Below the pieces are notes generated by a model. It was not told the DNA's origin, ran no database searches, and saw only the letters and a list, made by a program, of their open reading frames with translations. From the NCBI RefSeq assembly GCF_006538325.1, contig NZ_BJKK01000009.1, positions 124,001 through 188,000 on the forward strand: a stretch of DNA of 64,000 bases. Reading direction: 5' to 3'. Numbering within the stretch: position 1 is the first letter of the stretch; every line of letters begins with the position of its first letter. The stretch is from Alteromonas sp. KUL42 (GTDB lineage Bacteria > Pseudomonadota > Gammaproteobacteria > Enterobacterales > Alteromonadaceae). This document shows, piece by piece, positions 17,655-28,200 of this stretch. A program made the position numbers and the translations under genes.

Positions 17655-18002
17655 GTAAACGTCCGGTAATCCCACCTAACGCTTAGCAAATTGCCATGGC
17701 AATTTGCTCGATATCAACGTCGGCCTTACTGAGTTTATCGAGGCCAGTCATCACATACTCGAACACATTGAGATCATTAGCTTTAGCGGTTTCGATGATG
17801 CTGTAGAGAACCGCACTGGCATTTGCGCCCGTGGAGGTCTGGCTAAACAGCCAGTTTTTTCTGCCTATCAAGAACGGTTTAATCGCGTGCTCAGCGCGAT
17901 TATTATCGATATTCAATAATCCGTCGAGTGTATAACGCGCCAGCTTTTCCCATTGATTCAAGCAGTATTGTATCGCTTCGCCTAATTTGGTTTTCGGTAG
18001 TG
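17655..18002 (-). mobile_element. IS66-family remnant (TnpC C terminus and one end)
   Basis: The minus-strand reading from 18002 to 17683 ([22 protein letters not shown], then [20 protein letters not shown] and [16 protein letters not shown]) is the C-terminal part of an IS66 TnpC transposase. GTAAACGTCCGGTAA beginning at 17655 resembles the terminal repeat of IS66 elements, so one true end survives. The rest of the element is gone; the break at about 18002 abuts unrelated sequence. Confidence 0.75.
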
Positions 18003-18335
18003 TCCACTTCCCATAAACTGAGACAGACGTAGTTGGAGTTTTTAGCGATGAATAATGCAGGGTGCAATCAAAAAGTTTAACTTTTCATAACCTTAGCTCA
18101 TCAGTGTGTTGGATTAAATCGATGTTATTAGGTAGGTTGAGGTAGTAAATATTATTATGATTTAATATCCGATGGATGCATTTGAACTCATAACATATCT
18201 AAAGCTTCAAGTTAATCTCAAGCTTTATAAATTTTCGGATTCACGCATGATAATTACACTTATCATGCGTGAAAAAAACAAACAGTGGGACTTTCGATAA
18301 AAGCACTATATGCCCATCGCGGTAACTTAACCAAA
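18003..18335. other. Spacer holding inverted repeats downstream of the Tus-like gene
   Basis: No gene seen. It contains an 8-bp repeat TAAAGCTT / AAGCTTTA near 18200-18228 and the perfect 13-bp hairpin at 18241-18272. Confidence 0.4.
18241..18272. repeat. Perfect 13-bp inverted repeat with 6-base loop
   Basis: TCACGCATGATAA, loop TTACAC, then TTATCATGCGTGA, all 13 pairs exact. It is followed by an A7 run on the plus strand, so on the minus strand the T run precedes the stem, which is wrong for a terminator of the Tus-like gene. A protein-binding site or recombination site fits better; which one is unknown. Confidence 0.6.
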
Positions 18336-19289
18336 CTATATTTTCGCTAAATGAGCTTCACGTTTTTTGTCTGCCTCGGTAATCGGCCTTGTATAGAGGT
18401 TGATGGCTTCATTCAAACACTTCCACGCATGCCCTTGCCTATTTGCTTTACGTTTTTGCGGCACGTGAGCGCTTAACGGACGAATTGTGGGCACATCCTC
18501 GTAATTACATAAAATAACGGGCTGTGCCGCATTAATGGTATTTACCACTGGCTTACCGTCACTCGCGCCATAGTAGAGAGACAAATTCACCGACGCATTG
18601 CGTGTCTTACGTATATAAAAGCGGTGGGTGTGCTGTGTGCCCATTATACGCGCTTTTATTTCATTCAGTTGTGTATCGTTGAGACCAGACTTGCTGTTAT
18701 ACAAATACAACACAGCGCGCTCAGGCGTTAGCCGTTGGTCAGCGTTCTTGTAGGCCCAATAAAAGTTCACGCTTTTAAGCGCGGTGTCCGTATCAGGGCG
18801 ACAATTGATGACGTCAATATGCCGATACAGCTGATAAGAGATAATTTCGACGCCACGGTGTTGGTGCAAGAACTCGTGCTTCTGCAAATGATTACGTCCG
18901 TGTGAACCATCCGGCTTTCTATCTTGCACGCAGTGTTTGATAGCTGTCTTCGTACTGTTAATGGCGATAATGGTATCAATGATGTCATCATGGTTCTCAA
19001 GCAAAAGAATACCAGGATATTTGCCCGCCACTCGGCCTGAAATATCATGAGAAGGACGATGGAAGCATTTTAAGGCATTAAGGCAACGCATCTGTGCCTG
19101 TACGTTGAACATATCGCGGTGGCCAAGCATTAGCTCACCGGCAGAGAATGCTTTAAAGTCCTCTTTAGTGACGTCATCAATATTGGCAAAATAAGCAGTA
19201 GGGGCTAACCGCATGGCACTATACAACGACTCATACAACTCATCTAAAGTTGTGAGCAGACCATTAAAGCGCGCAAAGTCATTCACCAT
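18336..19289 (-). CDS. tus: Tus-like replication terminator protein
   Basis: A roughly 317-residue basic protein resembling Tus, the enterobacterial protein that binds Ter sites and stops replication forks from one side. Matching blocks are RVAGKYPGILLLEN with INSTKTAIKHCV (Tus: LPGVLCYQV...INKLKTTFEHIV), HEFLHQHRGVEIISYQLYRHIDVIN (Tus: [23 protein letters not shown]) and VNFYWAYKN (Tus: LRFGWANKH). Length is close to the 309 of E. coli Tus. I start it at ATG 19289, seven bases after AGAGGG; two GTGs lie just upstream. No Ter consensus was recognised nearby, so its sites may differ. It could serve a plasmid or island replicon. Confidence 0.65.
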   Translation of the reverse strand: MVNDFARFNGLLTTLDELYESLYSAMRLAPTAYFANIDDVTKEDFKAFSAGELMLGHRDMFNVQAQMRCLNALKCFHRPSHDISGRVAGKYPGILLLENHDDIIDTIIAINSTKTAIKHCVQDRKPDGSHGRNHLQKHEFLHQHRGVEIISYQLYRHIDVINCRPDTDTALKSVNFYWAYKNADQRLTPERAVLYLYNSKSGLNDTQLNEIKARIMGTQHTHRFYIRKTRNASVNLSLYYGASDGKPVVNTINAAQPVILCNYEDVPTIRPLSAHVPQKRKANRQGHAWKCLNEAINLYTRPITEADKKREAHLAKI

Positions 19290-20094
19290 CACCACACCCT
19301 CTTATCAATCAAACCGACTACCCCTATTATATTGTATTGTATTTACAGACCACCTTCAAATAAAAACAACCATAAAACCAACCCGTGGAAACCACATAGT
19401 GGCATCCACCCTGCAAGCCCGGCCTACCAAACCAGCCGAAGGCAAGCGCGAGTTGGGCTAGAGGGGCACCTCGGTGGTGGATGAGGGACATGTTTTTTGG
19501 TATGACTGTGTGAAGGTGGTCTGTAATGCTAGGTGGTAAGTTCGTTTTTCATGGTAATAGTTGAACAGAAACATTGGATTGTTCTGGCGTGACGGTTCTA
19601 GAGACTATGGGGCTTTCAAAATCAACAGTCAGTTGCGAACTTTCATTGAGGTAAAAAATAACGCAACTTGTTTATTGGCTAGTACTGTTTTCTAATGAAA
19701 ATGAGTAATAATCCCTCTCTATTGTAAATAAATCAACATTAGGGATTGTCAATGTATAAGCGCTGGAGAAATATTAAACGCCGTTAAATTAAAATAATTA
19801 TCCCCCCTTGAGAGTACGTATCGAGGCTCAAATGTGTCGTCGCCATCACCGGACTGCCCTACTCCATTCTCACCATCGAGGCAAAATACGCTATTTTGCG
19901 CAGTGTCTCATATTGATTATTCGCTTAAAACACACATAAAAGCCTAACAATTGTTTTTCTAAACGCAAGTTTCGAGTGGCTATTACCCTCGAATCAAGAT
20001 AATAAGTACACAACTCTTAATTAAATAGGTAGAAGAGACTGACTACCTGTTGGTAGAACTTTGTAGTGGCGAAAAACAGGAGTAGTTACTAAGA
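19290..20094. other. Gene-poor region with nested inverted repeats
   Basis: No gene seen over about 800 bases. It contains the nested inverted-repeat structure at 19343-19526 and shorter repeats AATCCCT / AGGGATT (19710-19716 and 19741-19747). The Tus-like gene promoter must lie at its left end, where a run of TATTGTATTG (19331 on) could hold a -10 or an operator. Confidence 0.4.
19343..19526. repeat. Nested inverted-repeat structure, possible structured RNA or DNA
   Basis: Outer arms are exact over 16 bases: TTACAGACCACCTTCA (19343-19358) and TGAAGGTGGTCTGTAA (19511-19526). Inside, CATCCACC (19403-19410) pairs with GGTGGATG (19476-19483), AGCCC (19416-19420) with GGGCT (19455-19459), and GCCT (19422-19425) with AGGC (19440-19443). 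The core is far more GC-rich than its surroundings. It has no coding frame. Possible readings are a structured RNA, a replication or recombination site, or a miniature mobile element. Confidence 0.5.
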
Positions 20095-20925
20095 AATATA
20101 AGCACTTAAACGAGGGGCAACGATTTAAGGAAGATGTCTACTCAAGAGAGGGTTTAAGTTGCTGAGGAATTAGAAATCGTTTGAAAGATAGTCACAGTAC
20201 GAGTCGCCGATAGGTTTGACGTAAAAAATCTGTAGTACGCAATACCTGCCGGATGTTTGCGTACTACAAAGCGACCAAGCTTAGAATAGATGCTTCAAAA
20301 TATTGTATATCAGCACTAACCTTTGCCTTCGCTGAGTCTGTCGTGAATGAAAAATGTAGGCCCAAATTAAAACTGGCTCGCGGTATGCGTAAGTACCCTT
20401 AAGACAGTTGCACGAAGCGTGTGATTACCCCCAAATCGCATTAACATCAAGCGTCGCCCCGCTAGAGTGAACAAGAAAAAACTGTTCGGCGATTGCTTAG
20501 TCGGTACGCTTTTAGGTAAGCAAGGAAGAAGCATATTAATCAGCCTTGCCGAACAGAAAAGTAAGCTGTTTTTAATAAAAAAGTACCAATAAAAAGCGCA
20601 TATTATAGAAAAGTTACAGCCATGTTCACACATTCATAGTGACAATGGCAGAGAGTTTTTTGGTCATGAAACAGTAGCAGAGAATTACAAAAAAGGCGTT
20701 TACTTCGCGAATTTTTATTCATTATGGGAGCGAGGATTAGTTAAAAACTTCGAAGATCTACTGCGTCAGTGCTAATTAAAAGTTCACGATTTACGGACGG
20801 TAAAAGATAAGCTGGTAACTGAGAATGAAAAAACATTTAATGATAGACCAAGAAAGTGCTTCGGCTTTAATCAGCCTATTAAAATGTACAGTGAATTACA
20901 AAAAACCAGGCTAACTTAACGGGCG
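20095..20925 (+). pseudogene. Degenerate IS30-family transposase
   Basis: Traces of an IS30 transposase survive in broken frames: an N-terminal YKHLNEGQRFKEDVYSREGLS near 20098, the core GDCLVGTLLGKQGRSILISLAEQKSKL near 20490-20570 (IS30: IGHWEGDTVIGK...LVERKS), SDNGREFFGHE near 20637, YFANFYSLWERG near 20700 and FNDRPRKCFGF near 20838. Several stops and shifts make it inactive, and no matching ends were found. Confidence 0.75.
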
Positions 20926-22184
20926 GAGCACCTAGCGAACGAAATCACGCATCAAATACAAGCAAAATTGTTACGTAAGTTTTATCGGCGATGTATGACT
21001 AAACGGTCTTAAAAAATTATAAATTTGTACCAAGGTGAATAGTGCCAAAAATCAATATATTTACGTCGTTTTTTTGAAAAAAACATCGTAAAAAAGGATG
21101 TGGGGAGCAATACGGAAAGGTTAGAAAATGATATTTTTAGCTTAACATCTCACGCTTATTTTCTTTATGTAATAAGTAGTGTTATAGACATCAGAGAACA
21201 CTTAAATTTTCGCATTTTTTGAATAAATATCACTCTTTAAACATTTTGCTCGTACCGAGATAAATAAAGAAAGTAACTTCCCGATTAAAACAATGTTCAA
21301 AGCGTTACTTCTTGTTCCATTCAGACATACTTTTTGATCGTACCCCCCACGTTACTTCTTAAAAATAAAATAAAAAGGAACGCTTTTTTATGGGGTACAG
21401 AGAACGGTACAGAGAACGCTCTTAAAAAAGTCCAAAAATGAAGTTTTGCTTAATTTTTGTTCACCCGCGCTTTAGAATCCAAACTTTGAAAAATGATAAT
21501 TATATTCACAGTAACGGAGGCAAAGATCTGTCTATATTCATCACTGAAAAAGCCTTTGTACCTAAGCCTTTTTAAAAGAAGTCGGCGACTATATCTTTAT
21601 CCATTTACTCATAGACCTTAAGGAAAATTTTTCACGGTCTTTTTGGATTCATAAAATGACTAAAAATATTGCGCTGTTTTCCATTCTTGTGCTTATCATT
21701 TAGCGGAGCTTTGACTTGCAAGTTATATACGGTCTAGCATTCTATATAACATGACTGAGAGATATAAAATAAGAACTGCAAAAGCACGTTATTGGGTACT
21801 TGGTTCAGAAATTGGCTGGCCAGCGTCCATGTCATTTCTATCCATTGCAACGAAGGCAATTAAAGGTATAAAGAAGCAGATAACTTTTTTGTGAAGGGAC
21901 GATTGTTGAAATACCAAAGACCACTCTTTGTGTTTTCAAAGTGATTTCTGATTGTATAAGATGTTAGAGTGAAATTGTATAATACCGCTTCGTCAATTAT
22001 CCCAGCATATGCTTCTGAATTACTGTCTGATGTATTTAGAGCTCCCTATTTATTCGCTCCGCCAGTGCCGCCACCTAAAGCTTTTAAACCCGCCGGATAT
22101 TGATAGCTCACTAACATTTCCCCATCTATAAAAATAGCTTCAAGACCAGTCTTCACATTGTAAGTTTCTGCTATGTTGTGAGGT
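20926..22184. other. Long AT-rich gene-poor region
   Basis: I see no credible full gene in about 1260 bases. A tandem 12-bp repeat GGTACAGAGAAC lies at 21394-21417. A 47-codon open frame at 21751-21894 has coherent composition but no convincing ribosome binding site. The region looks like decayed DNA between the IS30 remnant and hipBA. Confidence 0.4.
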
Positions 22185-22475
22185 TTACCATCTTAGTGTT
22201 GGCCTACAAGATTTCCCGTCCAGAGAAAGTTTAAGCTCATGATTACCTTGGCCAACAATATACAGCCTAAAACTCAATGACTCTTTGTAATCTCCAGCAG
22301 GACGAAGTATTGACTTGCCTTGATCATTTTGGAAACTAAGCAAATTTCTGTTCTTTTTATCGCTTTGGTCTTTTCGAAATATTTCATCAATCCCACTAGC
22401 GGCCGCTAGAGTTGTAATCGATTCGGTACGCAGTAACAAACCGAATGGTTTGTTAACGTCGGTGGGTATTATCAC
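22185..22475 (-). pseudogene. Unrecognised gene fragment
   Basis: A 96-codon minus-strand reading (GTG start at 22475) with protein-like composition, e.g. NKPFGLLLRTESITTLAAASG and SFRLYIVGQGNHELKL. It appears to continue past its stop in a shifted frame, where DGKPHNIAETYNVKTGLEAIF and LVSYQYPAGLKALGGG can be read down to about 22055. I do not recognise the family. It is probably the remains of a larger gene. Confidence 0.3.
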
Positions 22476-22558
22476 AGGTCACAACATTCAGGCTGAAGAA
22501 CGGCTTATTGCGATTAGAAATAAACTTATAGCAGTATCAAAGTCCTAAACCCGGCCTT

Positions 22559-22584
22559 AAGCACCTCCGATAACAGGTGCTTTT
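22559..22584 (+). terminator. Hairpin terminator
   Basis: AAGCACCT and AGGTGCTT form an 8-bp stem around CCGATAAC, followed by TT and a pyrimidine tract. On the plus strand it closes a short C-terminal-like reading (GHNIQAEERLIAIRNKLI) that ends in TAA near 22546, suggesting another gene remnant lay there. Confidence 0.55.
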
Positions 22585-22689
22585 CCCCTGCCTCTCAGTT
22601 GTATTACAACGTTTCGCTTTGTTTACCTTCAGAACCGCTTAATAACGGTGTGGAGGTAATGCCCTATCTTTTGCTGGCTGCCCCTTAAA

Positions 22690-22785
22690 TATTCTTTATA
22701 TAGAATAAAAAGTGATATTCCTTTTAAAGAATATTGAAAAATATTCCATAAGAAGTATATTTATAAATATACTTCTTATGGAATA
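22690..22785 (+). promoter_or_regulatory. hipBA operator array, four sites
   Basis: Sites of the form TATTC-N8-GAATA lie at 22690-22707 and 22716-22733; two related half-matching sites lie at 22742-22759 and 22768-22785. Their centres (22698.5, 22724.5, 22750.5, 22776.5) are exactly 26 bp apart. The last two are mirror images inside a perfect 46-bp palindrome (22741-22786). E. coli HipB binds TATCC-N8-GGATA, the same geometry, so these are probably HipB operators for autoregulation. Confidence 0.75.
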
Positions 22786-22798
22786 TATTGAGTTAACA

Positions 22799-23170
22799 AT
22801 GAGAATTAAGACCCCAAAAGACGTAGGTCACTACATAGCATCTACACGCAAGGCGCTAGGGTGGTCTCAAACAGACTTGGCCACTAAAATTGGTAAAGAC
22901 CAGCGCTTTGTATCGAGATTAGAGAATGACCCCACCAGCGTGGCATTTGGTACTGTGCTGATGGTTCTAAACGTTCTCAATATCAATATCGATATGACAA
23001 ACCAAAGCACTCATAAAACAGATGGGGCAGCAGTAGCTGGTGGACAGCGTATTCCCCAGAACGCCCCAAAAGTCGTTAAAAGCTCATTAAGAAGAGTGGG
23101 ATCAGGTAAGTTTGTCAGTAAGCCAATGAGAACGCCGGTGGTTGTTAGAAAGAATAAAGCTAAGGAATAG
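22799..23170 (+). CDS. hipB: HipB-type antitoxin (XRE helix-turn-helix)
   Basis: A 123-residue DNA-binding antitoxin. Residues 1-75 hold a Cro/C1 helix-turn-helix (VGHYIASTRKALGWSQTDLATKIGKDQRFVSRLENDP); the tail is basic and Ser/Arg-rich, as expected for a disordered HipB tail. I start it at ATG 22799 because the in-frame ATG upstream lies inside the fourth operator. It ends 2 bp before hipA, so the pair is co-transcribed. It neutralises HipA and, with it, represses the operon through the four upstream sites. Confidence 0.85.
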   Translation: MRIKTPKDVGHYIASTRKALGWSQTDLATKIGKDQRFVSRLENDPTSVAFGTVLMVLNVLNINIDMTNQSTHKTDGAAVAGGQRIPQNAPKVVKSSLRRVGSGKFVSKPMRTPVVVRKNKAKE

Positions 23171-23172
23171 TT

Positions 23173-24456
23173 ATGGCTAAGAGGAGAAAAACTAACAGTC
23201 TATCAGTGGGCATCAATGGCCGGCACGTAGGTACATTCGAGCGCTATGGTGCCACGCATGCATTTACTTACGACGATGAGTGGCTATCCGCAGAATACGC
23301 ACACCCAATTAGTCTATCGATGCCGCTTACCAAAAAGAGACACACCGGTGACCTGGTGCGCTTTTACTTCGACAACCTACTGCCGGACGACATAGAGATT
23401 CGTAAGTTAATTGTTGACCGTGTTGGCGCCTACTCTACAGACACAATGGATTTGTTGAGTGAGATTGGCCGTGATTGCGTGGGCTCTCTTTCTTTGACAC
23501 CGGAACCAGTCGATGGGATCGACGAATTAAAGCTTGAGGCAATGAGTCATGCCGATATCGAAGCGCACCTTATGAATACAGTAAGACGTAAAACACTGGG
23601 TATGGATGATGATGACGTATTCAGAATATCCCTTGCAGGTGCACAAGAGAAAACCGCGCTGACACTTCATGAAGGGAAATGGCATCGCCCCCTAGGTACC
23701 ACTCCAACAACCCATATATTCAAACTGCCAATACATGATTTAGAAAACGGGCTAAAGCTAACAAACAGCGTAGATAATGAATGGTTCTGCTTGAGATTTA
23801 TGCGTTACCTGGGATTCAACGTTGCTCAAGCGGACATATACACTTTCGGTAGGCAAAAAGCGCTGGTGGTTGAACGGTTTGATAGGCAACAAGGTGAGGA
23901 CGGCCTTATATATCGACTTACTCAAGAAGACATGTGCCAAGCACTTGGTAGAGCTGGCCAGTCAAAGTATGAAGCTCATGGGGGCCCGGGTGCGAGTGAG
24001 ATAGCCAATCTGCTTCGCTTTAGTACTGATAGCGAAAATGACATGTTTCAGTTCTTTCTTGCGCAATACGTATTTTGGCTGTTGTTGGGCATTGATGGCC
24101 ACGCAAAGAACTTCAGTGTTTACCTTGACCAAAATGGCCATTGGCTTACCCCGCTTTACGACGTGATTTCAGCGCATCCATTCAGAAACCAATTCAGACG
24201 CAAGGAACTGCGGATGGCCATGAAGGTAATGTCTAAAAATAATCATTACATCTGGGCAGACATTCAAATGAGACATTGGAAATCACATGCAGCTAAGACG
24301 TTCTTAAATGATGAGCTGGCTTTGGGTTACATTGAATCACTTAACGAAGAAGTTGAAACTGCTTTGAGTAAAACCTTTGCTGATGCTTCTGAAGACTTCG
24401 ACCAAGAGACTGGGGAACTGATTGCTGAAGGCGTGTTGTCCAAAGTGAGAATATAA
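23173..24456 (+). CDS. hipA: HipA-family serine/threonine kinase toxin
   Basis: A 427-residue kinase toxin; E. coli HipA phosphorylates glutamyl-tRNA synthetase and causes persistence. The N-subdomain 1 (VGINGRHVGTFERYG) is followed by the P-loop-like SLAGAQEKTAL with Ser153, equal to the autophosphorylated Ser150 of E. coli, the catalytic GIDGHAKNFS (Asp308) and the metal-binding LYDVISAHPF (Asp330). All key residues and normal length are kept, so it should be active. It follows hipB by 2 bp. Confidence 0.9.
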   Translation: MAKRRKTNSLSVGINGRHVGTFERYGATHAFTYDDEWLSAEYAHPISLSMPLTKKRHTGDLVRFYFDNLLPDDIEIRKLIVDRVGAYSTDTMDLLSEIGRDCVGSLSLTPEPVDGIDELKLEAMSHADIEAHLMNTVRRKTLGMDDDDVFRISLAGAQEKTALTLHEGKWHRPLGTTPTTHIFKLPIHDLENGLKLTNSVDNEWFCLRFMRYLGFNVAQADIYTFGRQKALVVERFDRQQGEDGLIYRLTQEDMCQALGRAGQSKYEAHGGPGASEIANLLRFSTDSENDMFQFFLAQYVFWLLLGIDGHAKNFSVYLDQNGHWLTPLYDVISAHPFRNQFRRKELRMAMKVMSKNNHYIWADIQMRHWKSHAAKTFLNDELALGYIESLNEEVETALSKTFADASEDFDQETGELIAEGVLSKVRI

Positions 24457-25296
24457 AAATGAGGGCTATCCTAATAACGAAAAAGTGAATAACTCATCAA
24501 ACACCAGCAAATCCAACGAATAAATCATCCACAGACTTGTTGATAACTGGATAAGGGTAACCACTACGGCAACATACCCTTTGACCCCCTTAACCAATAA
24601 ACCCCTTTCTCACCAACCCAGCATAAGACCCCTAACCGGACTCACTAACCGAGACACAAACTAGAACGAATCTACCGCACCCAAAAGCTCACCACACGCA
24701 CCACTAAACATCTACCAGCCTTCCCCATAGTAAAAGTGCGTTACTTGTCCACTACCGGTAGCCCACTTTCGTTTACCTCCCTACTCGCTCACCATTTTCT
24801 CATGTACTTCCTGCACAACCGCGCGGAGCGCGCGGCCGCCGTAGCGAAGCTGCGGGAAGTTTAGCAAGATAGCATAGGGTATGTTGGCGTAGCATTTTGA
24901 GAGTAGGTTTGTTTTTTCTAGGGAAGCGCGATTACTATGGTGAAACAAAACCCATTCACCCCATTTAACTTGCCAACTTTTTGTCTTTAAAGCGATAGGA
25001 AATCTGCGATGTTAATGAACATTCCTTACACCAACTGCTTACCGTTTGTGTTCAGTAATAGAGGGTGATGTGCCCGTCAATTCAAATTCTGGTGCATTTT
25101 GTTTATGTAACTGCATATCCTGCCGCTTAAAGACTTCCATACTTCGTTAAAAAGTAACTAGGTGTCTTTCCATTCTAAGGCCAGCTCATATCACATAACG
25201 TTAACACTGATGGCAATAGATGACCAGTTATGACTAATAAGTATTGGTTAGCAAGAGAATAGCCACCCACAAGTAGGTGGCTATTTGCTCAATAGT
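24457..25296. other. Gene-poor spacer between hipA and the polysaccharide locus
   Basis: No credible gene in 840 bases. Its only clear structure is the pair of GC-rich hairpins at 24819-24857. It marks the border between the toxin-antitoxin region and the ulvan-type locus. Confidence 0.45.
24819..24857. repeat. Two adjacent GC-rich hairpins (REP-like)
   Basis: CCGCGC-GGAGC-GCGCGG at 24819-24835 is directly followed by CCGTAGC-GAA-GCTGCGG (one mismatch). They stand out in AT-rich surroundings. Such tandem GC-rich palindromes look like repetitive extragenic palindromes or a stalled-polymerase terminator after hipA; no T run follows. Confidence 0.45.
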
Positions 25297-28200
25297 TTAG
25301 AATCGATAATTGACCGCCAACTGGTAAATCCGGCCGTTATATGTCAATCGGCTTAACGCTTGCTCGTCGGACCCCAAATACTCCACTCCAACATCGTCTG
25401 TGAGGTTAAACGCTCTCAGGAAGAGTTTGGTCTGGTCATTTAATTGATACGACCCTACGAAATCAAGACGCTCAGTAGATTCCCGTGTTCTGGCATTGGT
25501 CCCCAAGAAGGAGTTTGCACCTCGTAAAGTTTGATCATCTCTCCAGTTATATGCCAACCGCAAGCTGATACCTTTATGCTCCCAATACCCTATTACGTTA
25601 AAGGACTCTGGCGACACACGAGTTAACTCCAGCTCACTGCCAGACTGTCTTAGGTTTGTATAGTTGAACACGCCACCAAATCCACTCCATGGAAAAGGCA
25701 GAAAATCTAGGTTTTGTTGAATAGCGAGTTCAAAACCTTCGACTGATATTTTTTCAGTCGTATTAATTGGTGAAGTAATAATTACTTCACGTAGGTTTTC
25801 ATTACCATCGTCATCAACAATCGGCGTTAGCTGAATACAGCCAAACTCGCGGCCCCCGGTTCCCGGAACGCGTTCAATTGGACCCAATAGTCGGTCAACA
25901 ACTGGGTTGGTGCCAGAAGACGGGCAGAAGCCTTCCTCCTCGTCAAACAAATTAGTAATGTCTTTTTTGAAAAATCCTAAAGTAACAGCACTACCTTCAC
26001 GGTTGTACCACTCTAACGACACATCATAATTAGTTGCGTCGTAAGGCCTTACCGTTGCTGTTGGGAGATCCAAATTAACCGAGTTATTTCCCCCGCGAAG
26101 CGAAGCTGTTGGCCTTTGTGAAAGAAGGTTTGGGCGAACTATACCTTCATAATATGCTGCTCTAAGAATAATATCGTCTGAAAGCTCGAAAGCGATGTTC
26201 GCCATTGGCAGCGTATGTGAATAATCATCTTTGAATTCAGTTAAGACCGCTATACCATTGCGTCCTTGAGCATCCACTTGTGTCTCAAAACCATCAAAGG
26301 TGTTGTCGGTTTCCACATAGCGCACACCGATATTTCCAGTATAGGGTACCGGTCCGAATTCTCCGGAAAAATCTGACATTACGTAAAATGCTGTAATATC
26401 TTGTTGAGCCCCAAAATTAAACCCGATATTTGTAGGCAAGCCCGAGTTACGATCTTGAGTATCCCAAAACCCCGTTCTATTTCTCTCTAAAATAGGAGAA
26501 GCCACACTAAACGATGTAGCCGTCGGTATTTCGGAGGCATTGAGCGCAATATTCTGCTGTAAAATGGCGATGGCAAGATCATTGTCTATCGTTAACCATC
26601 CAGAAGTATTATCAAATGTTCCAGGAATGTTGCCATTGAAATATTCATTCTGAACCGCCGACAAGACATTTGAAGTTATAAATGCATCAGATATATTGCT
26701 TGTATCAATACCAGGTGCCCCTTGCCGTTGGTCAAGGCTGTTAAGCTTTTCACGTGAGAATCGAGCACCAAATTTAACTGCATCAGCCCTGAATACCTCA
26801 CCTATACCCAAGTCAAGAAAGCGAGCGCTGTTAAACTCCACACTGCTAACCTTTCGGTCGAGGTCCTGCACACGACCGTTTATGCCAAAAATCAGTTGCC
26901 TACCTTGGTTTGCATCTGAAATAGAGCTTACCGTTGATGAACTCAAATTAGTTTCTTGCCAGACCAATCCGTTATACACATAAGGAACCGCAAAGCCACC
27001 TTGTACTACGATATCGTTCAAGTTCCCGTAACCACTGTCAATAATCCCATCAAACCCAGTAGGCACTGTAATAAGATCTCTCCTAGTGCCCTCTGCATCG
27101 GTGAAGTTAAATTGGCGTCTCCAATCTTGAGTATGATTAAAGTTTATACCCACATTTGCAAATTGGTTTGTGGCTTCGGAATGCGTAATTTTACTGTCGA
27201 AACTCCAATCATCAGTGATGTAGTCAGCGTATAAGATAAGCCCTTCGGACTTCTCCCTGAACGTAGTTTTACGGTTTTCAGTTTGCAAGTTTCCGTTCAC
27301 AAAGCTGTATCTCGGAGCTGCATAAACAAGTGGAGAATCGGGGTCATCTGACACTCTATCGTATACAAACGGTGCAGAGTTCAAATCAAGAGTGATTCTT
27401 CCGTCAAAGTTGTCACGGTCTCGTCGTGTGGTATTGAATCCAGGGCTAAAAGTCGTTGCTTCCTTCGTTCCGTTATCAAGATTACGCTCAGAAAAAAGAA
27501 CATGAGCTCCAACTTTAAAGTCGTCCGTTATTTTATATTCAATGTTCCCAGTGAAAGAAAGACGATCTCCTTCACTAAACTCGCTGACATTTCTACCTCT
27601 CGCCGGCGCAGTTAGCTGTGCATCCTCGGGTAGGCCCCACCGTGCTCGATATTCGTCAATATTGGTTGCCCGAACAAAGCCTTCTTCTGTATCCACTGTT
27701 ATATAGTCAATAATATCAAACGTGTCGCGTCTAAAAGTTTGACCTGATCCAGCAAATTTAAAAGCAACAGCTAACTTGTCTTCAATGATATGTTTAACGC
27801 CTGCTAGCTTTAGTTCTTCATCAATTTCTCCGGTAAGCTCTTCGTATCGCCCCCCAACACTAATATTGAAATTACCATCTTTTTTAGACAACGCCTGTTG
27901 GAGTTGCATGTCTACAACACCCGCTATACCCCCCTTCTTGTAGATCTGCTGTAGGGCTTTTTATTACCGTTACACCATCAAATACACCAGCTTCAAATGC
28001 CGCAAACGGATTAGGAGACCCTACAGCATTTAGTTCGCTCGCTGCTGAAGGGGTAGCAAATGTTTGACCGAATGCGGTTGTGTTGACAAAGCCACTGCCA
28101 AGCCCTCGAAGGCTAATCGTGCTTTGCCGCCCTTCTTCGTCGCTGTTTAGTTGAATACCCGGTATAGCCTGCAGTGCTTCACCTAAGTCAAGCGCGGGCA

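Noticed and set aside
18003..18035. Possible end of another insertion sequence (TGTCCACTTCCCATAAACTG)
   Set aside because: No partner end or transposase found, so it cannot be told from random sequence.
19331..19347. Possible Ter site (TTGTATTTACA) upstream of the Tus-like gene
   Set aside because: Only a TTGTA core agrees with the E. coli consensus; too weak to annotate.
21751..21894. 47-codon plus-strand open frame with protein-like composition
   Set aside because: No convincing ribosome binding site and no family; too short to claim without expression or conservation.
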